Part shown: piece after piece, positions 26,319 through 34,820 of the stretch
Layout of the letters: every line of letters begins with the position of its first letter
Numbering within the stretch: position 1 is the stretch's first letter
NCBI RefSeq assembly: GCF_001675285.1
Contig: NZ_LSGQ01000001.1
Coordinates: 1-64,000 of the forward strand
From: Elizabethkingia miricola
Lineage (GTDB): Bacteria > Bacteroidota > Bacteroidia > Flavobacteriales > Weeksellaceae
DNA length: 64,000 nucleotides
Direction: 5' to 3'
Made by a program: the position numbers and the translations under genes
The notes under the pieces: generated by a model
Seen by the model: only the letters and a program-made list of their open reading frames with translations
The model's database searches: none
What the model was told of the DNA's origin: nothing

Positions 26319-26876
26319 TTACTTATCATTAATTTTCCCATCCTCCAAATGGTAAAGATCCTTCAGGTTTCTTCCAAGTTCATCATAATCCAGTCCGTAA
26401 CCTAATACAAACTTGTTAGGAATCTCTTTCCCGATGTAATCAATTTTAAATTGTTTGGTATAAACTTCTGGCTTTAAAAGAAGGCTTGCCAGCTTTACAG
26501 ACTTTGGTCTTTGTGTATTTTTAAAGTACTCGAACAGGGCTTCAATAGTATTTCCTGTATCTACGATATCTTCAACAAGGATGATATGACGATCTTTAAT
26601 ATCTTTTGTCAGATCCATTTTCTTGTATACAATACCTGTAGATTGTGTCCCGGCATAAGAGCTTACCTGAAGAAATGCAATCTCACAATTTCCCGGATAA
26701 TGTTTCATTAAATCAGAGAAAAACATGAATACTCCGTTAAGTACTCCAACAAAGACAGGAACTTCGTCTTTATAATCTTCGTAAATTTTAAGAGCTACAT
26801 CTTTAACAATTTCTTGTAATTCTTCGTCCTTCAGATAGGGTACGAATGTTTTGTCGTGAACCTTTATTTTTTCCAT
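26319..26876 (-). CDS. hpt: Hypoxanthine phosphoribosyltransferase
   Basis: Purine salvage enzyme converting hypoxanthine (and guanine) plus PRPP to IMP (GMP). The start at 26876 (MEKIKVHDKTF) gives 185 residues; the longer reading would need a TTG. The PRPP-binding loop ILVEDIVDTGNT and the late FVLGYGLDYDE block identify the family. It heads the hpt-adk-obgE operon. The -7 box TATCTTTG lies 13 bases upstream of ATG. Confidence 0.96.
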   Translation of the reverse strand: MEKIKVHDKTFVPYLKDEELQEIVKDVALKIYEDYKDEVPVFVGVLNGVFMFFSDLMKHYPGNCEIAFLQVSSYAGTQSTGIVYKKMDLTKDIKDRHIILVEDIVDTGNTIEALFEYFKNTQRPKSVKLASLLLKPEVYTKQFKIDYIGKEIPNKFVLGYGLDYDELGRNLKDLYHLEDGKINDK

Positions 26877-26889
26877 AAGTTTCAAAACG

Positions 26890-26897
26890 CAAAGATA
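26890..26897 (-). promoter_or_regulatory. -7 box of the hpt-adk-obgE operon
   Basis: TATCTTTG on the minus strand, 13 bases before ATG. A matching -33 element is not clear. Confidence 0.6.
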
Positions 26898-27028
26898 CGT
26901 TTTTTCATTTTTTTTCCTCCCTTTTTTACCATGAAAAGCATTTCATATAAATATATTAAAAACTTAACACACCCGTAATCAGGTAATAATCAGTGATTTC
27001 ATAATTTCGAAAAATTTAATTTTAATTT

Positions 27029-27976
27029 ATGAAAAGTTTATTTTTTGCAGGAATTCTCTGTATGGCTGCACAGCTAAATTATGCGCAATCTTTTGATAAA
27101 CAGGCTCACAGAGGTGGAAAATCACTATATCCTGAAAATACGATACCAGCTATGAAAAATGCCCTAAAAATGGGGATTACAACACTGGAAATGGATTTAG
27201 CAATTACCAAAGACAGAAAAGTTATCCTTTCTCATGACTCTTTCCTCTCTCCTGAACTTGTTACAAAACCTAACGGCGAATACATTCCAAAAGACTCCGG
27301 TTTTTATTATAAAATCTATGATATGCCTTATGCAAAGATTCGGACTTATGATGTAGGTATGAAAAAACTTGAACGTTATCCGGATCAGAAGAAAATGAAA
27401 GTACAAAAACCTTTATTCTCTGCAGTAGTAGATTCTTGCGAAAGCTATGCTCGTGAATTAAAAAGGCCTCTCCCCTTTTATAATATAGAAACTAAAACAC
27501 GTCCGTTTTCCGATAATATATTCCATCCCGAGCCAAAAGAATTTATAGATCTTATGATGAAAATTATTCTGGAAAAAGGTATTCAGGACAGAGTTATCAT
27601 TCAGTCTTTTGATCCCAGAACTTTAGAAATTATCCATAAAAAGTATCCTAAAATAATGACGGCCCTGCTTGTAGAAAAAGTAGATGACAAAAAAATTGCT
27701 CAGCAGCGGGCTAACTTTCAGAATATTCCTGTAGAAAAGTTCAAGCAATATCCTAATCACCTTAATGGCCTAAAAGGAGATATGAAGTTTCTAAGCTTTA
27801 CCCCTACTATTTACAGCCCGGATCAAAGCCTTGTAACTCCAGAGTTGGTAAAGGAATGTCATACCTTAGGAATGAAAGTAATTCCATGGACAGTAAATTC
27901 AAAAGAAAGATTACAGGAACTGCAAAAAATGGGTATAGACGGCCTTATAAGTGATGACCCAAGGATTTTTGAATAA
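27029..27976 (+). CDS. Secreted glycerophosphodiester phosphodiesterase
   Basis: Hydrolyses glycerophosphodiesters to glycerol-3-phosphate and an alcohol, here in the periplasm. The signal peptide (SLFFAGILCMAAQLNYAQS) is followed at once by QAHRGGKSLYPENT, the GDPD catalytic start. LEMDLAITKD supplies metal ligands, then ILSHDS. The end reads VIPWTVNS and DGLISDDPRIF, completing the TIM-barrel signature. At 315 residues it is full length. A -7-like TAATTTCG (27002-27009) lies 19 bases upstream. It converges on the RND operon with a shared terminator between. Confidence 0.93.
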   Translation: MKSLFFAGILCMAAQLNYAQSFDKQAHRGGKSLYPENTIPAMKNALKMGITTLEMDLAITKDRKVILSHDSFLSPELVTKPNGEYIPKDSGFYYKIYDMPYAKIRTYDVGMKKLERYPDQKKMKVQKPLFSAVVDSCESYARELKRPLPFYNIETKTRPFSDNIFHPEPKEFIDLMMKIILEKGIQDRVIIQSFDPRTLEIIHKKYPKIMTALLVEKVDDKKIAQQRANFQNIPVEKFKQYPNHLNGLKGDMKFLSFTPTIYSPDQSLVTPELVKECHTLGMKVIPWTVNSKERLQELQKMGIDGLISDDPRIFE

Positions 27977-28006
27977 AGTCAATTCAGTCAAAAGAAACTA
28001 TAATAA

Positions 28007-28028
28007 AACCCCGATATTAATCGGGGTT
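28007..28028. terminator. Shared terminator between the phosphodiesterase gene and the RND operon
   Basis: AACCCCGAT pairs perfectly with ATCGGGGTT around ATTA. It lies between convergent genes. Confidence 0.85.
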
Positions 28029-28064
28029 CCAAACCTAATAAGGTTAAATAAATAATTATTAAAG

Positions 28065-29513
28065 TTACTTCCAACCTCCACCTAAACTTTTGTAGATATC
28101 TACAACTGTGCTTAGCTGCTGTTGTTTGGCATCAATTAGTTCCAGTTTGGCATCCAGTGCATCTCTCTGATTTAGTAAAACTTCCAGATAATCTGCACGC
28201 GAGTTTTTAAATAACTGATTTGCAATGCCTGTAGCTTCTTCTAATGCATGGTTTTCCTGAGATTTAAGTTTATAAAACTCATCAATATTCTTAACCTTAG
28301 ACATTAGATTAGCAACATCTAAATAGGCATTCAGAATAGTTTTATCATATTCGTACAATGCCTGAATTTGTCTTGCATCCGCTGCCTGGAAATTTGCCTT
28401 AATAGCACTTTTATTGATAAGCGGTCCTGCCAGTTCTCCTACCAGATTGTAAGCAATAGATTCCGGCATTTTCACTAGATAAGAAGGCTTAAATGCTTCC
28501 AAACCTAATGCTGCTGAAATATTCAGTGAAGGATAAAACTCTTTTCTGGCAGCCTGCACATCAAGCTTTGCCGCTTTTAATTCTAATTCCGCTTGCTTAA
28601 TATCCGGACGGTTCGCCAGTAGCTGCGAAGGAATTCCGGTATATACAGTCTGAGGAATGGTTGACATAAAGCTCTCTTTAGTTCTTACAATAGCCTGTGG
28701 ATATCTTCCCAAAAGTGCGTTTATCTCATTTTCTTTCTCTGTTATATCCTGGCGGATTGTATACTCCGACGCTCTGGATTTTGCTAGCTCTGCTTCAAAC
28801 TTCTTTACAGCCAGTTCGGTTGTTGCAGATGCCTGTTTCTGAATTTTCGAGATTTCCAAAGCCCGCTCCTGAAGCTTAATATATTCTCTGGTAATATCTA
28901 ACTGATTATCCAGTGCCAATAATTCGTAATAGCTGTCTGCCACTTCCTCTATAAGACTGGAAAGAACAAAGTTCTTCCCTTCTACTGTAGAAAGATAATG
29001 TGCAATTGCAGATTCCTTTTCTGTTCTTAGCTTCTTCCAGATATCAACTTCCCAACTTGCTGTAATGCCACCTGCAAAATTCCCCAACGGATCTGGCATT
29101 TTTCTTCCCGGTTCTATCTCTGTTGTGGCATCCCCCGCACCTTCACTCGTATAACGTCCTGCTTTTTTCAGTCCTGCATTTACACCCGCAGAAACTGTCG
29201 GGTTCAGCATTCCTTTCTTAGCCAATACACCGCTTTTAGCAATTTCTATCTGCTGAAATGTAATTAATAAATCCTGGTTATTCTTTAACGCAGTCTCTAT
29301 AAGACTCACCAGATTCGGGTCAGTAAAAAACTGTCTCCATGGAGTTGTACCGCTATTGTTACCAGAGTCTTCTGTTTCTTGTTGATTGAAATTCTGAGGC
29401 AGGTTATTTTTTACCTCATCTTTTACTACTGTTACCATTGGCGCTTTACAGCTTGCTAAAACCAGCGATACAGCAATGGCGCTAATAATACTTTTAGTCT
29501 TCAAATTTTCCAT
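28065..29513 (-). CDS. RND efflux outer-membrane lipoprotein (OprM/NodT family)
   Basis: Trimeric outer-membrane channel of a tripartite pump. It has 482 residues with a lipobox near VLASCKAP at residue 23, then two outer-membrane-factor repeats (residues about 60-260 and 290-475). Conserved patches include LITFQQIEIAKSG, ITASWEVDIW, the LLANRPDIKQAE start of the second repeat, and VDIYKSLGGGW at the end. It overlaps the RND pump gene by 20 bases and is the last gene of the operon. Confidence 0.94.
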   Translation of the reverse strand: MENLKTKSIISAIAVSLVLASCKAPMVTVVKDEVKNNLPQNFNQQETEDSGNNSGTTPWRQFFTDPNLVSLIETALKNNQDLLITFQQIEIAKSGVLAKKGMLNPTVSAGVNAGLKKAGRYTSEGAGDATTEIEPGRKMPDPLGNFAGGITASWEVDIWKKLRTEKESAIAHYLSTVEGKNFVLSSLIEEVADSYYELLALDNQLDITREYIKLQERALEISKIQKQASATTELAVKKFEAELAKSRASEYTIRQDITEKENEINALLGRYPQAIVRTKESFMSTIPQTVYTGIPSQLLANRPDIKQAELELKAAKLDVQAARKEFYPSLNISAALGLEAFKPSYLVKMPESIAYNLVGELAGPLINKSAIKANFQAADARQIQALYEYDKTILNAYLDVANLMSKVKNIDEFYKLKSQENHALEEATGIANQLFKNSRADYLEVLLNQRDALDAKLELIDAKQQQLSTVVDIYKSLGGGWK

Positions 29514-32500
29514 CGTGTTGATAAGGTTCTGTTTGTTCGGTTAATGGATTTTCTTCTTCATATTTTGCCAGTTTCGATTTATCTGCAATCGTACCGAAGA
29601 TATAGTACAGACCAGGAATAATCATCAATCCGAAGATTGTTCCGATTAACATTCCTCCGGCTGCAGCTGTACCAATAGTACGGTTTCCTACCGCTCCCGG
29701 CCCTGTTGCTATTACCAACGGTATCAATCCGGCAATAAATGCAAATGAAGTCATCAAAATTGGACGGAAACGGATCGCTGCTCCTTGAATTGCCGCCTGT
29801 GCCACAGGAATTCCTTCCTCAGCTCTTTTTTGTACAGCAAATTCCACAATCAGTACGGCATTCTTTCCTAAAAGACCAATAAGCATAACCATCGCTACCT
29901 GTGCATATATATTATTTTCTAATCCCATAAGCTTCAGACATAGGAAAGCACCGAAAATACCTACAGGTAATGATAGTATAACCGGTAAAGGAAGAATAAA
30001 ACTTTCATATTGTGCAGAAAGGATCAGATATACAAAGCCCAGACATACCAGGAATACAAATACAGCTTCATTTCCTCTGCTTACCTCATCCTTGGAAATA
30101 CCTGCCCAGTCGATACCAAAGCCTCTAGGTAATGTTTTATCAGCAACTTCCTGTATAGCCTTAATAGCCTGTCCACTACTGTACCCAGGTGCCGGCGTTC
30201 CGCTGACCTGTGCCGAGTTGTACATGTTATGTCTTGTCATTTCAGAGAGCCCATATACTTTTTCCAGTTTCATGAAATCTGAATAAGGAACCATCTGATC
30301 TTTATCGTTTTTCACATATAGCTTTAACAGATCACTCGGCAATGCGCGGTATTGCGGCCCTGCCTGAACAATTACTTTATAAGGTCTGTCGAAACGTATA
30401 AAACTTGTTTCGTAATTGGAACCAATTAAGGTAGAAAGGTTATCCATTGCTTTTTCAATAGTCACACCTTTTTGTTCAGCAAGATCGTTGTCTACCCTTA
30501 ACATATACTGCGGGAAACTTGCCGAATAAAATGTAAATGCAGAACCCAGTTCCGGACGCTTTTTCAGTTCCTTTACAAAGTCATTACTTACCTGCTCCAT
30601 TTTATGATAATCACCACTTCCGGCTTTGTCCAGTAAACGGAGTTCAAAACCTCCGGCTGCACCATATCCCGGTACTGAAGGTGGTTGGAAGAATTCAATA
30701 TTGGCACCCGGAATATTTTTAGCCTTTTCTTCAAGCTTCTCAATAATCTCTGCGGCGGATTCTGTACGTTCATCCCAACTTTTCAGGTTGATAAGACAAG
30801 TTCCTGAATTGGATCCCGTTCCTTCTGTCAGGATTTCATAACCGGCGAGCGAAGAAACAGACTGTACACCGTCAATATCTTCTGACTCTTTCAGAAGCTG
30901 CCTTGCCACCTGATTGGTTCTCTCCAATGTAGATCCAGGCGGTGTCTGTATAATAGCATAAATCATCCCCTGGTCTTCACTCGGAATAAAACCAGACGGA
31001 AGTGAGTTACTCAAGAAATAGGTACATGCACAGAAAGCTAATAAAAGCGGCAGCGTAATCATTTTTTTAGTAACCGTCTTATTAAGTGTCTTTTCATATT
31101 TCCCTGCTCCCTTTGTAAATATATTGTTGAATTTATCCAGGAAGATTGTAACAGGAGTTTTCTTCTTTGCTTTTCCGTGATTATTTTTCAGAATAAGTGC
31201 ACATAATGCCGGGGTAAGCGTTAAAGCCACAATCCCTGAAAGGATAATAGAAGATGCCATAGTAATAGAGAACTGACGGTAGAATACACCTACAGGTCCA
31301 GACATAAATGCAATCGGAATAAACACCGATGCCATAACCAACGTAATAGCTATAATAGCCCCGCTTATTTCGTGCATCGCTTCTTCAGTCGCTTTCAATG
31401 GAGAGAGGTTCTTTTCTTCCATCTTGGCATGGACGGCTTCTATAACTACAATAGCATCATCTACCACTACCCCGATTGCCATTACCAAGGCAAAAAGGGA
31501 AATCATGTTTAGTGTAATACCAAAGGCCGACATTACGGCAAAAGTTCCGACAAGTGAAACCGGAACCGCAAGTGCCGGAATCAGTGTTGAACGCCAGTCT
31601 CCAAGGAAAAGGAATACAACAATTGCAACCAGTATAAATGCTTCGAATAAAGTATGTATAACTTTTTCCATAGAAGCATCCAGGAATCTGGAAACGTCAT
31701 AACTGATCTCATAATGCATTCCCTTCGGGAAAGTATTTTTCTCGAGATCCGCCATTAGTGCTTTTACGTTCTTAATAACATCACTTGCATTGGATCCATA
31801 TGACTGCTTAACCGTAATTGCAGCAGATGGTTTTCCGTTTAGTGTAGAATAAATATCATACATGGAACTTCCGAACTCGATATCTGCAACATCTTTTAAC
31901 CTTACAGATTCTCCATTTGGCTTTGCTTTTAATATGATATTCCCATAATCCTTTTCATTGTTAAAACGCCCCGGATATTTCAGTACATATTCAAATGACT
32001 GCGCTCGTTTTCCGGAACTCTCCCCTGTTTTACCGGGAGAAGCTTCTAAACTCTGCTCATTCAGCGATTCCATTACTTCGTCGGCAGAAATATTGTAAGC
32101 TGTTAGCCTGTCTGGTTTCAGCCAGATACGCATTGCATATTCACGGGTTCCCAAGATATCTGCAAATCCTACTCCGCCAATCCTTCTTAATTCAGACATT
32201 ACATTGATATCTGCATAGTTGAAAAGGAATTTCTGATCTGCTTTCGGATCATCACTATACAGGTTAATATACATCAACATATTAGGCTCCTCACGGGTAA
32301 TCTTTACCCCTTCACGCACTACTAATGGCGGAAGTTTGTTTACCACAGAAGATACACGGTTCTGTACATTTACTGCGGCAACATTGGGATCCGTACCCAA
32401 ATCGAATACGATCTGAATAGCAGCTTCACCATCATTACCAGCATTGGATGACATATACTTCATCCCCGGAACTCCGTTAAGTCCTCTTTCTAACGGAATA

Positions 32501-32685
32501 ATTACTGATTTAATTAATAGTTCGTTGTTTGCTCCTGGATATTCCGCTGTAATATTTACTTTGGGCGGAGATATAGACGGGAACTGTGTCACCGGAAGTT
32601 TCACAAGTGACAGTATCCCTAAAAATACAATAATCAATGAGATTACAATAGACAGAACAGGTCTGCGAATGAATTTCTTAAACAT
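29494..32685 (-). CDS. RND multidrug efflux permease (AcrB/MexB-like, HAE1 type)
   Basis: Inner-membrane proton/drug antiporter of 1063 residues, the expected size, with 12 transmembrane helices and two large periplasmic loops. It starts FKKFIRRPVLSIVISL. The proton-relay aspartates sit in the TM4 segment VVDDAIVVIE, and the second-half GLLGKNAVLIVEFA and RPILMTS motifs are typical of HAE1 drug pumps rather than CzcA metal pumps. It lies between the adaptor gene (20-base gap) and the overlapping outer-membrane gene. The C-terminus is acidic and hydrophilic. Substrates cannot be read from the sequence. Confidence 0.95.
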   Translation of the reverse strand: MFKKFIRRPVLSIVISLIIVFLGILSLVKLPVTQFPSISPPKVNITAEYPGANNELLIKSVIIPLERGLNGVPGMKYMSSNAGNDGEAAIQIVFDLGTDPNVAAVNVQNRVSSVVNKLPPLVVREGVKITREEPNMLMYINLYSDDPKADQKFLFNYADINVMSELRRIGGVGFADILGTREYAMRIWLKPDRLTAYNISADEVMESLNEQSLEASPGKTGESSGKRAQSFEYVLKYPGRFNNEKDYGNIILKAKPNGESVRLKDVADIEFGSSMYDIYSTLNGKPSAAITVKQSYGSNASDVIKNVKALMADLEKNTFPKGMHYEISYDVSRFLDASMEKVIHTLFEAFILVAIVVFLFLGDWRSTLIPALAVPVSLVGTFAVMSAFGITLNMISLFALVMAIGVVVDDAIVVIEAVHAKMEEKNLSPLKATEEAMHEISGAIIAITLVMASVFIPIAFMSGPVGVFYRQFSITMASSIILSGIVALTLTPALCALILKNNHGKAKKKTPVTIFLDKFNNIFTKGAGKYEKTLNKTVTKKMITLPLLLAFCACTYFLSNSLPSGFIPSEDQGMIYAIIQTPPGSTLERTNQVARQLLKESEDIDGVQSVSSLAGYEILTEGTGSNSGTCLINLKSWDERTESAAEIIEKLEEKAKNIPGANIEFFQPPSVPGYGAAGGFELRLLDKAGSGDYHKMEQVSNDFVKELKKRPELGSAFTFYSASFPQYMLRVDNDLAEQKGVTIEKAMDNLSTLIGSNYETSFIRFDRPYKVIVQAGPQYRALPSDLLKLYVKNDKDQMVPYSDFMKLEKVYGLSEMTRHNMYNSAQVSGTPAPGYSSGQAIKAIQEVADKTLPRGFGIDWAGISKDEVSRGNEAVFVFLVCLGFVYLILSAQYESFILPLPVILSLPVGIFGAFLCLKLMGLENNIYAQVAMVMLIGLLGKNAVLIVEFAVQKRAEEGIPVAQAAIQGAAIRFRPILMTSFAFIAGLIPLVIATGPGAVGNRTIGTAAAGGMLIGTIFGLMIIPGLYYIFGTIADKSKLAKYEEENPLTEQTEPYQHDGKFED

Positions 32686-32705
32686 ACTACTTCATTTTAG
32701 AGCTC

Positions 32706-33791
32706 CTACTCTGCTTTTAATTTCAATGATTTGATTACTTTCAACGGATCCTGGAATTTTACTTTCAGTTTCTGATCGTCTTTTACTTTCTGAACTCCTT
32801 CTAACAGGATTTTATCTCCGGCAGAAATTCCCGAACCTACAATGTACAGGTCAGGAAGTTCATACAATACTTTTATATTTCTTGACTTTGCAACTCCATT
32901 TTTATCGATCACAAAAACGTACTTCTGATCCTGAATTTCATAAGTAGATTTCTGAGGAATAATTAAAGCATTATGAACAGGCATTGTCATCTGAACTTTT
33001 CCTGTTTCTCCATTTCTCAGAAGTTTATTTGGATTAAGGAATTTTGCACGGAAAGCAATATTTCCGGTCTCGTTATTAAATTCTCCTTCTATAGTCTGGA
33101 TTTCACCTTTCTCAGGAAAAATCTCACCATTTGCCATAATCAGATTTACCAACTGACTTCCTCTGTCACTTGCATGTGTCTGGTAGCTTAAATATTCAGG
33201 TTCAGATACATTAAAGTAGGTATAGATACTGGTATTATCAGATAAAGAAGTTAAAAGATCACCTTCATTGATAAGACTTCCTAACTTTAGCGGAAGTCTG
33301 TTTATTATACCAGAAAATGGTGCTTTAATATCTGTAAATGACAAGTGAATCTGCGCCAGCTTAACTTCAGCATTGGCAGCATCCAGTTTAGCTTTTGCCA
33401 TTGCTCTTTCATTTTTGGAAACGATATTGTTATTGGCCAAAGTGCTTGCATTCTGTAACTCAATTGTTGCCTGTTGTGCTTCAGCTTTTGCTTTTAATAA
33501 TTCTGCATGATAAACCTGAGGCATAATTCTGAACAGAGTTTGTCCTGCATGCACATATTGTCCTTCATCTACATAAATCTTCTCAAGAAATCCTTTTTCC
33601 TGAGCCCGGACTTCAATATTTTTCACTGACTGAATCTGAGCAACATATTCTTTGTTAATCACTGTGTCCTTCACTATTGGAGAAGTCACAGGGTAAATAG
33701 CTGCTTCTTCTTTTTCTTCTTTTTTCTTATTACAGCCAATGGCCAACAGGAGTATGCTTAGTGCAATGCCTGAGGTAACTCTTTTCATCAT
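32706..33791 (-). CDS. RND efflux periplasmic adaptor lipoprotein
   Basis: Membrane-fusion protein of 361 residues that links the pump to the channel. The lipobox LLAIGC gives a lipidated cysteine near residue 20, followed by a Lys/Glu-rich tether. A biotinyl-lipoyl half (RAQEKGFLEKIYVDEGQYV) brackets an alpha-helical hairpin rich in Ala, Lys and Gln, then IKAPFSGIINRLPLKLGSL. Beta-barrel and membrane-proximal parts follow. It is first of the three-gene adaptor-pump-channel operon. Two ATG codons in tandem start the frame. No regulator of the pump is adjacent. Confidence 0.94.
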   Translation of the reverse strand: MMKRVTSGIALSILLLAIGCNKKKEEKEEAAIYPVTSPIVKDTVINKEYVAQIQSVKNIEVRAQEKGFLEKIYVDEGQYVHAGQTLFRIMPQVYHAELLKAKAEAQQATIELQNASTLANNNIVSKNERAMAKAKLDAANAEVKLAQIHLSFTDIKAPFSGIINRLPLKLGSLINEGDLLTSLSDNTSIYTYFNVSEPEYLSYQTHASDRGSQLVNLIMANGEIFPEKGEIQTIEGEFNNETGNIAFRAKFLNPNKLLRNGETGKVQMTMPVHNALIIPQKSTYEIQDQKYVFVIDKNGVAKSRNIKVLYELPDLYIVGSGISAGDKILLEGVQKVKDDQKLKVKFQDPLKVIKSLKLKAE

Positions 33792-33935
33792 AATTTTCAG
33801 AGCTTATAAATCGTTAATGTTTTAAACGGAAATAAAATGGTAATAAAGAATATTATAAAGTGTCCATTACCAAAAACACATTACAAAATGCTTCATGTTC
33901 TAAAACAGAGCAGAAGTCAATCGGAAAAAGGATGT

Positions 33936-34328
33936 TTAAATTCTGATGGAACGAATCAGAATGAATCTTTTAATTGTAGAAAGATTTACAACAAAGTTGT
34001 ATACAGCAATATTTCGCCGTTTATGTCCCAATAGCCCTAACAGGCATATAAAACTAAATACACTGGCTAATACGATAACTGTCTGAATATCTGCAGAAAA
34101 CTGAAAGTCGTTTTCGCTAAGTTCTAAAGGACTATTATTTCCAGTATCATCAGAAGACTGTTGAATTGAAAACTTCTCATAGGTCTGATTCAGATGATTA
34201 GCCTTTTTAGGAAGGTGACGATGAGAATGTGCTAATTTGCAGTTTTGAAATGTTCTTACATGAAGCCTACTCTCCACTACAAAGAGTAAAAACAGCCCCG
34301 TCAGTAAAAACACTAAAAAGTTTCTCAT
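33936..34328 (-). CDS. Small two-helix membrane protein with a Cys/HxHxH motif
   Basis: A 130-residue protein I do not recognise. Residues 4-18 form a signal-anchor helix. C30 is followed by H34, H36 and H38 (KLAHSHRHLPKK), a plausible metal-binding cluster. Residues 40-80 are polar, and residues 81-100 form a second transmembrane helix followed by a basic tail. The start at 34328 is supported by a good promoter (GTTG-N20-TACATTTG) just upstream. It lies 144 bases ahead of the RND adaptor gene on the same strand and could be co-transcribed with it. A metal-sensing or pump-accessory role is possible but unproven. Confidence 0.68.
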   Translation of the reverse strand: MRNFLVFLLTGLFLLFVVESRLHVRTFQNCKLAHSHRHLPKKANHLNQTYEKFSIQQSSDDTGNNSPLELSENDFQFSADIQTVIVLASVFSFICLLGLLGHKRRNIAVYNFVVNLSTIKRFILIRSIRI

Positions 34329-34338
34329 TTTAAAGCCG

Positions 34339-34370
34339 CAAATGTACACTTAGATTTATAAATAACCAAC
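34339..34370 (-). promoter_or_regulatory. Promoter of the small membrane protein gene
   Basis: Minus strand GTTG (34367-34370), 20-base spacer, TACATTTG (34339-34346). The -7 box is 10 bases before ATG. Confidence 0.68.
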
Positions 34371-34578
34371 ACTGATTAACAAAGTTTAACGCTTGAGGTA
34401 AAAAAATGCAAATTCTAATCAATTATTGCACAACAAAAGAACATTTCTTAATCATTCTAAGTCAGCAGCTAAATATTGTTCACCCCTGTCATTAAATAGT
34501 TTTGTTAGCTTCAGAAATATGAATAAAAATTAAAATAATAAATTCTATCAAATTACTAGGATATTAAAAAAAGATATT
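34371..34578. other. AT-rich divergent intergenic region
   Basis: About 200 bases between divergently pointing promoters. I see no gene, no hairpin of note and no riboswitch-like core. Confidence 0.45.
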
Positions 34579-34586
34579 TATATTTG
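34579..34586 (+). promoter_or_regulatory. -7 box of the methionine leader-metNIQ transcript
   Basis: TATATTTG, 42 bases before the leader ORF ATG. It gives a leader RNA of about 230 bases ahead of metN. Confidence 0.65.
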
Positions 34587-34628
34587 CATCAGAAATTATT
34601 CTGAAAACAAATCTATAACAAAATAAAA

Positions 34629-34733
34629 ATGGACAGAATTATCATCAGAAAGAGCAATTGCAAAAGTAAAAAAGTAACCATGATAATGTGTTACCAAATG
34701 GCTATGCCATTCTCTATCGTATCGGGTGATTAA
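34629..34733 (+). CDS. Methionine-rich leader peptide of metNIQ
   Basis: A 34-codon ORF too short for usual gene callers. Codons 1-17 are basic and polar. Codons 18-26 read MIMCYQMAM, four Met in nine codons (ATG at 34680, 34686, 34698 and 34704). The ORF ends SGD then TAA at 34731. An intrinsic terminator starts 27 bases later, and the methionine transporter operon follows. The position, the run of codons for the transported amino acid, and the terminator fit a transcription-attenuation leader peptide. The last codons (34722-34731) can pair with the 5' arm of the terminator, acting as an antiterminator if a ribosome stalls on the Met codons. Confidence 0.82.
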   Translation: MDRIIIRKSNCKSKKVTMIMCYQMAMPFSIVSGD

Positions 34734-34770
34734 AGATGTCAGAAAAACAGATCTATAATGAATCCACCGA
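34722..34770 (+). promoter_or_regulatory. Predicted antiterminator pairing in the metNIQ leader
   Basis: TCGGGTGATT (34722-34731) can pair with AATCCACCGA (34761-34770): 8 of 10 positions pair in register, or 9 with one bulge per strand. The second segment is the 5' arm of the terminator, so the two structures exclude each other. The first segment lies 16 bases after the last Met codon and is covered by a ribosome at the stop codon. Confidence 0.65.
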
Positions 34771-34790
34771 TGCTTTCGGCGGATTTTTTT
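34761..34790 (+). terminator. Attenuator terminator upstream of metN
   Basis: AATCC-A-CCGA pairs with TCGG-C-GGATT (one A.C mismatch) around TGCTT and is followed by seven T. It lies between the leader ORF and metN, so it must be read through for the transporter to be made. Confidence 0.88.
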
Positions 34791-34820
34791 ATTAAATAGA
34801 AGCAATTAAAACTGAAATCA

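Noticed and set aside
34579-34820. SAM riboswitch upstream of metNIQ
   Set aside because: No SAM-I or SAM-II core elements are visible. The space is filled by the leader ORF and a single terminator, which a leader-peptide mechanism explains better.
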